This document shows, one piece after another, positions 54,615-64,000 of a stretch of 64,000 nucleotides of DNA. Under the pieces are notes generated by a model. That model did no database searches. It worked only from the letters and a program-made list of their open reading frames with translations, and was not told the origin of the DNA. Positions within the stretch are counted from its first letter, which is position 1, and every line of letters begins with the position of its first letter. The position numbers and the translations under genes are program-made. Origin of the DNA: Liopterus haemorrhoidalis (lineage: Eukaryota; Arthropoda; Insecta; Coleoptera; Dytiscidae); contig OZ020624.1 of the NCBI GenBank assembly GCA_963971575.1, forward strand, positions 11,184,625-11,248,624, written 5' to 3'.

Positions 54615-55227
54615 TCTATAATCAGTGCTGGGTAAAATACTTTTCTGATGCATTCGAAATACTGAATACTTATATTTTTTTAAGGAAAAACTATATGTAA
54701 TATTTTAATTAAACATTGCTTTTTAGTATTTAAAATACTAAATAGTTGAAATACAGTTCACAACTCTTTAAATGCAATTTATGGCAATATTATTAAAAGT
54801 TTAAAGATGATGGAAATGTAAAATAGTAAAATAGAAAAAATAACACAACAAAACAATCATAAACACTATATGACGCCGGCGTCTTTCCTATCGATAGCTG
54901 AACAGAATATATATAAATTAGGCAACTTGTTATACTCCTCGGGGCGAATCCCCCTTTCGTTTCCACAGGGTCATGGCTTCATAACAAACAATGCTAAGGC
55001 ATAGAGCATGCTGAGTCTATTTATATGAGGTCAATGGGATTAACAAAAACAAGTATACTTATTTCTAGTTAGTACTTAAACGTATGTATGCGCCACTGAC
55101 CGTTGACTGTTTACAACGTGGTTGTAATCATAAACCCTAGTTCTTTTGTAGTTTAACAATGTGAGTATAGTTATACGGGATAATTGTTTTATGCCGATCT
55201 TCAAAAATAATGTGGTATGTTCTATAC
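54615..55227. other. No gene seen; hAT-like end
   Basis: CAGTGCTGGGTAAAATACTT at 54624, followed by AATACT-type repeats, looks like a further hAT terminus; no right end found. Confidence 0.4.
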
Positions 55228-55458
55228 CAGTGTTTCTCAACTGAAAACATACCGCGGACCAGTAAAATATTTAATTTTCTAACGCAGGCCCCTAAAAATA
55301 AATGTACCATTAAACAAATTGTCTATGTAAACTCTACATATATCTTAAAGATCATAAAAAAATTGAACAATAAATCTGAAAAATAATAATTTAGAAGCCT
55401 TTCGCGGACCACTAAATTTTTGCTAAGTGGTCCTCGGACCACTGGTTGAGAAACACTG
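55228..55458. mobile_element. hAT MITE, TIR CAGTGTTTCTCAAC, copy 2
   Basis: 231 bp, right end GTTGAGAAACACTG, exact 8-bp duplication TTCTATAC (55220-55227, 55459-55466). Internally collinear with 45364-45686 but shorter. Confidence 0.95.
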
Positions 55459-55614
55459 TTCTATACCACAGAGCCACGGCAACTCTTTTATTGTGTACTA
55501 CTTACTTTAAATATCATTAAAAAAAATTCAGTGCGCTGTAAATAATTAAGATATCAATTTTTATTATGACATGTCAAATAGACATTTTTTTAAAAAATGT
55601 TTTAAGCCGGTCAC

Positions 55615-55764
55615 GCCGGTCACCATGGCGTAGTGGTTAGTGTAGCGATGCACTGGCGTCTAGGCCATGAGGGCTCGGGTTCGAACCCCGGTTATGGCAT
55701 GGATTTTTCAAAAATAAATGCATCTATTGGATAATGGCCTCAGGAGCTAAGTCCAAACAAAAAA
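55615..55764 (+). mobile_element. tRNA-derived SINE, first of a pair
   Basis: ATGGCGTAGTGGTTAGTG (A box) and GGGCTCGGGTTCGAACCCCG (B box at 55678-55688), then a body ending ATAATGGCCTCAGGAGCTAA, and an A-rich tail that runs into the second copy. Confidence 0.85.
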
Positions 55765-55950
55765 CCGGTCGCTATGGCGTAGTGGTCAGCTCATTTGACT
55801 GCTAACCATGGGGGCTCGGGTTCGAATCCTGGTGATGGCATGGATGTTTGTATTTGTTATAAAAATTACTAATGTATTCATAATAAAAATAAAGATATAC
55901 TGGTTAATGGCCATCGTAGCTAAGACCAAAAATTAATTTAAAAAAAAAAA
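55765..55950 (+). mobile_element. tRNA-derived SINE, second of a pair
   Basis: CTATGGCGTAGTGGTCAGC (A box), GGGCTCGGGTTCGAATCCTG (B box 55819-55829), body ending TTAATGGCCATCGTAGCTAA, then an A tail. Head-to-tail with the first; the different heads suggest related but distinct subfamilies. Confidence 0.85.
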
Positions 55951-56642
55951 CATTTTTTAATACCAATATAACATACAATTTCAAAGGTGCAAACTATTTA
56001 GTTTGTTTTTACAAAAGTGAAAAGCATGTACATTTTTTTAAACTTAATGCTCATTAACAAATAAGTAATGGGGTTCAATGTTGCTATTAATTCATGTTTA
56101 TGTTTGTTAAGAAACTTCATAGATCAACTTGTTTTATATATTGAGCAGCAGGATAATACTCATTAATCTTGTAAAAAAAATATATTGTTTTACTTATAAA
56201 TTAAAAAGCTCCTTTTGGAAAATAATTGTGCTTGCGCTACTGATCCCGTATCTAGACGGTTGACCATAAACAGTCTGTCGGCTGCTTTTGAATAACGTTG
56301 CTGTAATAAAATTATTTCATCAAATCTAAGTTTAAGTCAAGTGTTTTACTGTGTAAATAAAGTGTATTATTCGTTAAACAATAATAATGTATAGTATTAA
56401 GAATTAGTAGTATTTGAGAAATATGTAGATGTAAATCATTCCAGTTTCAACCAGTTTTAGGTTATGTTTTTAACTTTTACGTTGATTATTATTTTTTGTG
56501 GCTCATATATAAAAAATTATTTAAGAATTATTTATTAACTTATGGTTTTAATGTATTTAAAATAATGCTATGTAATTTTGTATTCACAACGTATTTTCAA
56601 GAAAATAAGTTAATATTTTCAATGTTATTGGTTGTGATAGTA
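55951..56642. other. No gene seen
   Basis: AT-rich DNA without recognisable features. A 74-codon frame at 56496-56720 is hydrophobic and runs into the next hAT terminus. Confidence 0.35.
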
Positions 56643-57654
56643 CAGTGGTGTCCAAACTTTAACTTGGCTCGAGCCACTGGAATTTTAGGCGAGCCACATA
56701 CATATATATTTTGCTTTTAATATTTCAATTTTCAATGTATGTATATAATAATGCACAAATAATAAAAATTTGTAATATGTTTTTAATACTTTTTTTTATA
56801 CTTTAAGATTACAAATTAAATAAGGGAAAAAAATATTTTAAATTGAATTTTGACACAGGATTTCTTCTGCCAATTTACATGTACATACGATGTTATAGCA
56901 TATTCATGCAGTCATTCAGATGTTCATTAGTTATCCTGGTTCTGAACTTTGATATTAACAAGTTCATTGTTGAAAAACCACTTTCGCAAAGGTAAGTTGA
57001 TCCAAAGCAGGAGTTTGAAAAGTTCCTTTTAAAAGTGGATATTTTTTCTCATCTACGAGTCTCAAAAAATTTGTTTGTGATATTCTTGTTTTCAGTTGTA
57101 GATCATATTGAAAATTAATTATTTCCATTTGTAAATCAGTAGCATTTTTATTTATCATATTTTTAATCTGTATCGATATTTCAGAAATATTAGTATCAAT
57201 AAATGGATTTAAGATAAATAAAGCAATCGGCTGAATTTTACGAAAATCAGAAATTTTTATTTCAAAATTATTTTTAAGCTCAGTGACATTTTCTGAATAT
57301 TTATTTGCTTCAATCTGAAAAACTACATCCTGAAGGGCGCTTTCGGTTCTGCACGCTCTTCCCGAATGAAATAATTACTGGTCAATGGCGTAGAATATTT
57401 ACGGAAAACAAATAATGGACCAAATTAATATCTCAACTTAAAGATATTTTTTTCTACACGGCAACATATCATGAATATATAAAAGAAATGTCTGAGCAAC
57501 TGTGGCCATTAACTGGGGTATTCGGGTATTGTATTTTAAAGAGCTAATAATTTTTAGACGTAAAAAATATACAAGTCCAAGTTGATAAAATGAGCCACTT
57601 TAAAAGTCGCTGCGAGCAACACGTGGCTCGCGAGCTACGGGTTGGGCATCCCTG
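56643..57654 (-). mobile_element. hAT element remnant, TIR CAGTGGTGTCCAAAC
   Basis: 1012 bp; the right end on the minus strand reads CAGGGATGCCCAACCCGTAG. GAGCCAC/GTGGCTCG motifs lie inside both ends. Target duplication is not clear (5 of 8). Carries a transposase fragment on the minus strand. Confidence 0.65.
56880..57345 (-). pseudogene. hAT transposase C-terminal fragment, GTF2IRD2-like
   Basis: Minus strand: NVTELKNNFEIKISDFRKIQ, ALFILNPFIDTNISEI, DLQMEIINFQYDLQLKTRIS, FLRLVDEKKYPLLKG, then shifted frames with the remains of the FS.MN..K...R..LTDEHL helix. This is the region before and in the hATC domain. Stops and indels after 56964. Confidence 0.65.
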
Positions 57655-57939
57655 TGTACGAGTAGTTAACAATTGATGGTATGTTAACAAATACTTAAAT
57701 AAAGATTGTAGTGAAACATTATATACAGTTACTCACAAAATTGAGCGTACATCCAATGCATAAGGGAAACACAGATTATAAGTAAGGCATAATTTGTTTT
57801 TTGTAAATTATTATTGGTTTATATTTCTAATAAACTTTTGTACATCAATAGTTTTCATAAAAAATATAATTTTAATTACAAACAAGTAACAGAAATTAAG
57901 TAAGTTTCGAAGTACACAAAATTGAGCGTACATTTTTTA

Positions 57940-60228
57940 AAAGATACATAACAATAAAAAAAAAAAAATACTTTGTTGCTTGGCCTTTTGCTTTAATAAC
58001 AACTTGAAGACGTTTTGGCATTGATTCAACTAAATTATTTGTTGTGTCAGGTGGTATATTTTCCCAAATTTTCATAATTTTAGCTTTTAATTCCTTTATA
58101 TTCGAAGAATTGTTATTTTGGGCCTGGATTTTGGCTTCTCTCCACAAATTTTCTATCGGATTAAGATCCGGTGATTGGGGTGGTGTACTTAATAATTTTG
58201 GACAGTTGTATAATAGTATATTCTTTAACAAGGTTGGAATGAGAAAATTCGATGCGAGAGGAACCACGAGCATCGAATTTTCTCGTCCTACCGAGTCACA
58301 GACCGTACTTTCTCCACGACCACCAGAAAGAAAGAAAAATAATAAATAATTATTTTAACAAACATTTTATCTTAACAAATAATTTATATTACATAACAAA
58401 ATAATCAATTAGTTAAACTTATATTTTTATTTATTATTTGTTTATTTTTAATTTAATTTGCCGCACATCGGCCACTATCTTAGTACTTTGTAGGAAGTTA
58501 TGTTCAGTGATGGGCGCTTACACGTAAACTTTAATTGTTTACGTTTACGTCTAAACTTATGTAAACAATTGGTAAACTTGTCAACAATGTAAACTGTCAA
58601 ATAATGAGGTTAGTTTTAGTTATTTAATACGAATAATAGAGTTAATGAACAAGTATATTCAGTTCAAAACAATAAATTTATTTAAAAAATGGTGGGAAGA
58701 AACCGAAGGAATAGCTATGATGAACTAGGTTTTGTTTTAATTAAAAGAAAATCAAAGAAAATATAGGGCGTTATGCAAAATTTGCAATTAATCTTTTCGG
58801 TACTAAATAATTTAGGCTGATTTTCTTAAAGGTGAAATTTAATGTATTTTGTTATTAAAAAAATAAGACATTAAGAATTTAAGACAGAATAAGACAATTT
58901 AAGACAAAATAAGAATTTTTTAAAGAAAAAAGTTTTTTATTTTTCATATTCATATTTATTAACTTGTATATAACACCTGTATAATGATGCAAATTCGATT
59001 TTTATTAATATGTATATTGTTTCATTAAAATTTTATTATTTATAAAAATGTATTGAGAATGAGGTTCTGTAATTCAAAACAAGTACGCATGTCTAAATCA
59101 TTGTTTACATTGTTTACGTTGTTTACATTGTTTGCAATAGTTTTTGTGTTTAATTTACATCAATTGTTTACGCGTCAATAATGAGGTAACTTACATCATG
59201 TAATTTACGCGCCCATCACTGGTTATGTTGCATTTATTTAATGTAAACATTGCATATTTTTTAATGTAACCCTACAAAAACAAATGACAACAAGCATGGA
59301 ATAGTTATTCCATAACAAATGATGGAATGAAATACACGCAAAATGCATAAGAAGATAAGTGCTTTAGAACAACATTCCAACTCTTGTGTTAGAATATTAA
59401 CTTTCTGTAGTCAAAATTAGTTTTAGAATTGGTAAATTCTAGAGTGGAGAAAAGCCATTCCTTGACAATATGTGCAGTATGTTTCGGGTCGTTGTCCTGC
59501 TGAAAATAATAAATTGGGCCCAGATTTAATTTTGCGACAGATGGTGTTAAATTTTTTTTTTAAATATCTAAATATTTCATTTTGTCCATTATCCCTTCAA
59601 TAAATTTTAAATTTCCCGTACCATTCGCGCCCATTGCACTCCACATCATAACCGAACCTCCTCCGTGTTTCACAGTTTTGACTGTGTGCTTATTTTTGAA
59701 TTCGGTATTTGGTTTTTTCCACACTATTTGTTTTCCATCAGACCCGAATAAGTTAATTTTTGTCTCGTCTGTAAAAATGACCTTTTTCTAAAAACTTACA
59801 GGTTTTGATTAATATGCTCTTGGGCAAATTTTAAGAGCTTCATTTGATTCGCTTTACTGATGTACGGTCTTTTACGAGCTATTCGTCCATTTAAATTGTT
59901 TCGTCGAAGTACTCGACGCACGGTTTCTGTACATATTGTTGTCTTGATCCTTGTGGACAACTCTGCTGTTAATTTTGGGACGCTAGTTTTGGGATTTCTC
60001 TTTATTTCTTTCAATAAAAACCTTTCATCCGTCGCCGTTAATTTTCTTTTTCGTCCGCGGCCCATTTTATTTTGCATTGTACTTTCATATCTAAATTTAT
60101 TTATAATTTTTTGAATTGTAGAATGTGTCCTGTTTAACAACTTGCCAATATCTCATAGATTTTTCTTGCGAGAACAATTTCATAATCAGTTTTCTTGTAG
60201 CCAAATCGGTTTCTTTTCTTTTAACCAT
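57940..60228 (-). pseudogene. Tc1-like transposase, split and frameshifted
   Basis: ATG at 60228 starts MVKRKETDLATRKLIMKLFS; after a frameshift comes GKLLNRTHSTIQKIINKF (first HTH end), GRGRKRKLTATDERFLLKEI, the second HTH and RPYISKANQMKLLKFAQEHI (frame 59796-60140). Catalytic residues: Asp in FTDETKINLFGSDGKQ near 59768, Asp in [11 protein letters not shown] near 59490, and, across the insertion, DLNPIENLW near 58160 with the Glu. Ends SMPKRLQVVIKAKG near 57990. All three acidic residues survive, but frameshifts and the insertion prevent expression. Confidence 0.8.
58505..59221. mobile_element. hAT MITE, TIR CAGTGATGGGCG, copy 2
   Basis: 717 bp, right end CGCCCATCACTG, exact 8-bp duplication GTTATGTT (58497-58504, 59222-59229). 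Same family as 42377-42911, with longer middle. Confidence 0.95.
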
Positions 60229-60391
60229 TTTAATTTAATTACACTGCAAATTTATTTTCACTCGTAAATTTATCATCCACACTGAGTTGCAGAAAAACCT
60301 AGAGACTACTGAAATCATAAAATCATCCTGATATAAATTCAAATATGGTAGTTTAGACACATTTGAACAAGTTTGTACGCTCAATTTTGTG

Positions 60392-61046
60392 ACTTAATAT
60401 TTTAACATTGTAGTGGTTTATAGCTCGTAAAAAGAAATAAAATGTTGTCTAATATATTTTTTTTTACTTCGCGTACTTCGAGGTATTTTTTATTTGTATA
60501 TACAATTTTTTATGTTAATATACATTTATTTAAAGTTTTTATAAATGTTTAAAAAAAATACTATTGGTGTACGCTTAACCCTCCGTATACACACTACAAT
60601 TTGCACACCTCCCTATACACACATGGGTCTACGGTGACCTACCGTTTTTTTTATCATACTTCCACTCGTTATTCCACTCAAAATTTGAAAAAAATCAGGA
60701 GAGTAGTTTGGGATCTATAGAAAGAGAGCATGCATTGGGTGATGCGGGTAAAAATTTATCTTTATTGTTGTTATTTAATGGAAATCGATATGAAACACAA
60801 GAAATTCACGTATTCACTTAAAAAATCATAACTTTTTATTAGATAAATTTAAGAAAGTAGTATTACACAATGTTTTTTGAAATATAGTAGATGAAGAAAA
60901 AAAAAATAAAGCATTATGAAATTTTAAAAAAAGTATAATTATTTAAACAATAGAAAAAGTGCAATTTTTCGAGTGAAAACTGCGAGATTTTGGTTCGTAC
61001 TTATGGTAGTCAAAATTTAAAACGTTTTTATGTTACTTATTATTAC
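60392..61046. other. No gene seen
   Basis: AT-rich DNA. Imperfect ACACAC(C/T)AC motifs at 60585-60640. No coding support. Confidence 0.4.
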
Positions 61047-61202
61047 TTAACTTAACTTATAATTAACTTATTCTTAACTTAACTTATAATTAACTTATTC
61101 TTAACTTAACTTATAATTAACTTATTCTTAACTTAACTTATAATTAACTTAGTCTTAACTTAACTTAACTTAAACTTAACTTATAATTAACTTATTCTTA
61201 TT
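61047..61202. repeat. 27-bp tandem array TTAACTTAACTTATAATTAA
   Basis: Five to six units of TTAACTTAACTTATAATTAA plus CTTATTC; the fifth unit has extra TTAAC steps. Confidence 0.9.
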
Positions 61203-61782
61203 ACACACATTCGTAAAGTAGCATTCACAGTTCCGTAATTATAATTATACTTATGTTTCTATTTATACACAGAAAGTTTGTTATATGACCTTCCTTATAA
61301 CCATTCACACTCACCCACTCTAATTCTAATCCTAAAGCTTTTTTTTTTTTTTTTTTATCCAGTGGAAATCTTTTATAGACACCATATTCAGGTAGTGTCG
61401 GACTCTCCACAAAGTGGCATACCGACTAAAAAACCCTGCTTGCCTCAACCCTGCCACGGAACTGTCGTAGTTGACTATTCTTCATGGCAGGTTGGCTAGA
61501 TCTTCTTGCCTTCTCTCTTGGGTCTTCCTTTACTTCCTCCTGTTCTTCCTGTCTTTTTCTTCCGGTATGGTCCCAACTGAGCACAAGGTCTGTCCAGTCC
61601 CCCCCGCCAAAAACTCCCTTAGGGCCCGCTAACTTCAGGTGTCCAGCTGTAGGCGTCCGTCTCGTGTTTTCGGACTTTGATCTGTTTACCAGATTATCCG
61701 GTCCGAATACAAAGCGTACCCGTCAAGGACTCGCGTGGTTTTACGCACGGATCCCCGAGGCTTCGCTAGGTGACTAAATGGC
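61203..61782. other. Flank of dispersed repeat copy B; no gene supported
   Basis: G+C rises from about 61380. GGCGTCCGTCTCGTGTTTTC, GGAC at 61645-61670 resembles GGCGTCTGTCTCGCGTTTCG, GAC at 63973-63995, so these two stretches are related and may flank copy B as a repeat. The frame at 61484-61777 is unsupported. Confidence 0.35.
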
Positions 61783-63100
61783 TGTCACGGGGGGGGACCC
61801 TCGGAGAAGTTCCGCAGGTACACCCGCAGGTGGACAAGGCAGTAGTAGTGCAATCCGCCTCGGTGATGTCCTCACTCGCGAACACGTTACCCTAAACTAG
61901 CTCAGTCGCGGGTTCCGTATATGCCGTTCGGTGTGAAGCACCGGTCAAAACACAAGCGCTCTGAAAAGATAACGGTGAAAAGGTGTTTGTACATAAAAAC
62001 AATGAAAGTAATTTAAGACGTTTATTTTAGAAAGTATTTAAAGATTGAAAATATGAAACATGAAATAGCCAGGTAAACGGATTACCGGCGAGCAGGTAGT
62101 GAAAAGGTACATGTAAACAAGAAAAACAATTATCACAATAGTATTTTAATAGACAAAAATGATAGAAATAAGTACGACAAGATATAACACAAATATGACA
62201 AACAATAATATAATAGATGAATCAAAACTCCAGACGTTTGCGAAGCGTCTGGGGAGATGATTGAAGACGGGAAAAGAGAGGAGAGAAGGAGAAGTTGGAA
62301 GCCGGCGAGGCGACGGGTGTCACCGAGTGTTTCCTCGTTCTCTTCGGTTTGGGCGTCTCGGCGCCGAACAGCTCGACGAATAAGCGGGCGATCCGTTGTT
62401 CGGTAGGCGTCGCGGCGCGAGGCGTCGATGTTGGTGTGGTCGGTAATATGTCCGACGAGAATGTAAGTTCGATCGGTGTCGACGGTGTAAGCCGGTATGT
62501 AGGCTTGCAAAAGGTTGGTGGCGTCCTCGGCGGTGAGAATATCGACGGCGGTCGGACTGTAGTCTTCGGCGGTGGATACTGGTCAGTCACGATCCGTTCC
62601 CACGGGATCGTAATGAGAATCCGAGGAGTTTGAGGTGCGAGTCGGTTTGTAGTGTCGGGCGTCGCGACGGCAGGCGTCGGTTTTGATGGACGGCGAGCGT
62701 CACTGTGTGTGGACGGCAGGCGTCTGTGTTGATGGACGGCGAGCGTCGCTGAGGTCTGCGTCTGGTGAGCAGGCGTCGGGACGGCGGGCGTCGGTTTTGT
62801 AAGCGCCGGCTTAACGGTGATGAAAAGCCGAGCTGTGGGGTCTGCGTGCTGGTAGAGGTACGCCTGTACCTCTGTACTGACAGACGCGTACGGTACTGAG
62901 ACGTCCACGACACGTAGGCGGCGTCGGAAGGCGCATCGTTCGGTGTAGCGACGGAAGGCGGTCTTGCCTCTGTGACGGGGTGGTGCCAGCGTGAGTGACG
63001 GTGATTGACGTCTTGGAATATGGAACGGCAGACGTCGTGGCGCTGAACGTCGGATCGGTAGTCGTCGGTAAGCGTCGCAACGGCGGGCGTCGTTTTGCGT
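61783..63100 (-). mobile_element. Dispersed repeat, copy B, inverted relative to copy A
   Basis: Starts TGTCACGGGGGGGGACCCTC on the plus strand and is the reverse-complement relative of 1-817, from the G-run end through AAGCACCGGTCAAA and the shared protein to about 62620. Beyond this, copy B shows sequence that copy A would have before the window start. GGACGGCGAGCGTC and GGCGTCGGTTTTG are repeated at 62650-62800. Confidence 0.5.
62222..62908 (-). CDS. Gag-like or unknown repeat-encoded protein
   Basis: A 228-codon open frame, Pro/Thr-rich, starting MDVSVPYASVSTEVQAYLYQ and containing KPTPAVPTPAHQTQ-type repeats, then IPWERIVTDQYPPPKTTVRP and LFVELFGAETPKPK, ending RKRLEF. The last 130 residues match the product at 1-396. 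The N-terminal repeats come from the DNA repeats at 62650-62800. No known domain. Parallel open frames on both strands in this GC-rich stretch lower confidence in the N-terminal part. Confidence 0.4.
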   Translation of the reverse strand: MDVSVPYASVSTEVQAYLYQHADPTARLFITVKPALTKPTPAVPTPAHQTQTSATLAVHQHRRLPSTHSDARRPSKPTPAVATPDTTNRLAPQTPRILITIPWERIVTDQYPPPKTTVRPPSIFSPPRTPPTFCKPTYRLTPSTPIELTFSSDILPTTPTSTPRAATPTEQRIARLFVELFGAETPKPKRTRKHSVTPVASPASNFSFSPLFSRLQSSPQTLRKRLEF

Positions 63101-63300
63101 TGGGAATAAGAATTAGGTATTGACGAGACTCTGACTGATGCGAAGCGAGATGAAATGTGAAAATGATTCTAAGTTATTATCTGTAGTTGCAAACGAAAAT
63201 GATTCTAAGTTAAAGTTGAGATGAAAATAACGCTAAGTTATTTTAAGTTGAAAAATGAAAATAACTCTAAGTTATTTTAAGCAAACACATACAAAAATAT
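63101..63300. repeat. Short tandem motifs, GAAAATNACTCTAAGTTATT
   Basis: Four to five diverged copies of GAAAATGATTCTAAGTTA / GAAAATAACTCTAAGTTATT at 63150-63280. Confidence 0.65.
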
Positions 63301-63324
63301 AACAATAATAAACACAACACTTAG

Positions 63325-63420
63325 TGAGAACTCGTAGTATTTCGGCAGAAAATAGCCAGAGGCAGATATAGCCTATCGAAGTTATTTCGGCAAAAATAGC
63401 CAGAGGCAGATATAGCCTGT
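63325..63420. repeat. ~43-bp tandem duplication
   Basis: Two copies of ATTTCGGCA(G)AAAATAGCC plus AGAGGCAGATATAGCCT. Confidence 0.85.
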
Positions 63421-64000
63421 TTGGTGAGCTCGTTAGAAACTGAAGAATTACTGCAATTCACTCTTCTTTTAAACAATTTTGGAGATTTGGTAAAGAGAGG
63501 GAAACTGAAACTATTGGTTGTTGAAAATATGGTAGGGTAGCGGAATGCGTGGATCGAAGTGCGCAATTCGCGGCAAAAACCGTGAATTACGCGGAATAGA
63601 GTTGATCCGCGGGTCTCAATCGATGGCGCGAATCATGAAGATTCCAACGATAGGTGATAGTGTGGGGTGGGAGGCACCCCACACGAGATATCGCCAGAAA
63701 CGCGAGATATCTCCTGCAACATGGCGTACCCACACTCTCCGGATGCAGGTGTCTATAACCCGACCTTTGAGCTGCCGTGGCCTTCCGCTGGCAGCCCCGC
63801 GGGTGGAACGGCGGTGAAGCTCCGACCTGTGTCTCAGCTCCTGTTTTTTCCTACTCTGCATCTGTCTGACCAGGATCATGTTCTTTCTTCTTGAGTCTGG
63901 ACTCCCAGGTCTGAAGGACCAGTTTCCGCTGCCAACTCCCCTCAAAAACGCCCGAGGAAGCATCGGGCTTAGGGCGTCTGTCTCGCGTTTCGGACCTCGA
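63421..64000. other. No gene supported; GC-richer repeat flank
   Basis: Overlapping frames on both strands (63545-63963) have no recognisable motif. GTGGGGTGGGAGGCACCCCAC at 63660-63681 is a perfect short palindrome core, and CGAGATATC(G/T) recurs around it. Confidence 0.4.

Larger units (their letters stand above)
57726..60391 (-). mobile_element. Tc1/mariner element with later insertions
   Basis: Left end after TA: CAGTTACTCACAAAATTGAG then CGTAC; right end (minus strand) TTAAGTCACAAAATTGAGCG. A second copy of ACACAAAATTGAGCGTACAT at 57914 gives the direct-repeat-in-TIR arrangement on the left. The transposase gene is on the minus strand and is interrupted by about 1.2 kb (about 58232-59390), inside which lies a hAT MITE. 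Confidence 0.8.

Noticed and set aside
55621..55700. tRNA gene
   Set aside because: A and B boxes are present but the acceptor stem is not closed and the sequence continues into a SINE body with an A tail; same for 49020-49088 on the minus strand.
61047..61202. Telomeric repeat
   Set aside because: The TTAAC-containing unit is 27 bp with TTATAATTAACTTATTC; it is not the insect TTAGG repeat.
61484..61777. 97-codon plus-strand frame upstream of copy B
   Set aside because: No motif, no homology I recognise, and it ends at the repeat boundary; possibly repeat-derived.
63616..63963. 115-codon minus-strand frame near the window end
   Set aside because: Arg-rich composition follows base content; overlapping open frames on the other strand.

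Overview
The window is eukaryotic, AT-rich, repeat-dominated DNA. The transposon content points to an arthropod and most likely an insect: PIF/Harbinger elements paired with MADF-domain genes, Tc1/mariner, several hAT lineages, a Mutator-like element, a Mag-type gypsy element, Penelope, a Jockey-like LINE, tRNA-derived SINEs and a Polinton-type polymerase. I cannot name the species. I found no convincing host gene; every recognisable coding region belongs to, or is a remnant of, a mobile element, and nearly all are broken by frameshifts, stops or later insertions.

Layout. 1-817 and 61783-~63100 are inverted copies of one dispersed repeat. 1-16.5 kb is a stack of nested elements: a PIF/Harbinger scrap, a ZMYM1-like hAT pseudogene, a Polinton-type DNA polymerase B gene split by a second hAT pseudogene that itself hosts an internally deleted gypsy element (6620-9159), an antisense IAP-like gene (two BIRs plus RING) behind the polymerase, and a PIF/Harbinger element (MADF gene + strand, transposase - strand inside its intron) interrupted by a Penelope element. 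16.5-22.2 kb holds an unknown two-exon gene remnant, a Jockey-like LINE and a decayed Tc1 element. 22.2-28.4 kb is one ~6 kb DNA element with long AT-rich inverted ends, a D-D-E-like protein gene cut by two MITEs, and a small second gene. 28.4-46 kb is mostly hAT MITEs, many with exact 8-bp target duplications, plus arrays and a 3.9 kb TA-flanked element containing a GC-rich palindrome. 46-53.3 kb is a candidate TIR element containing an antisense Mutator-like transposase pseudogene, a SINE and nested hAT, PIF-like and piggyBac-like MITEs. 53.3-60.4 kb holds more hAT elements, a SINE pair and a Tc1/mariner element hosting a hAT MITE. 60.4-64 kb is simple repeats and the second dispersed-repeat copy.

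The genes form no joint pathway; the window records sequential insertions. The most notable items are the polymerase/IAP remnant, hammerhead-like motifs at two Penelope-type 3' ends, a ~40-bp dyad module recurring inside hAT MITEs with unrelated termini, a GC-rich inverted repeat, and the unclassified 6 kb element.
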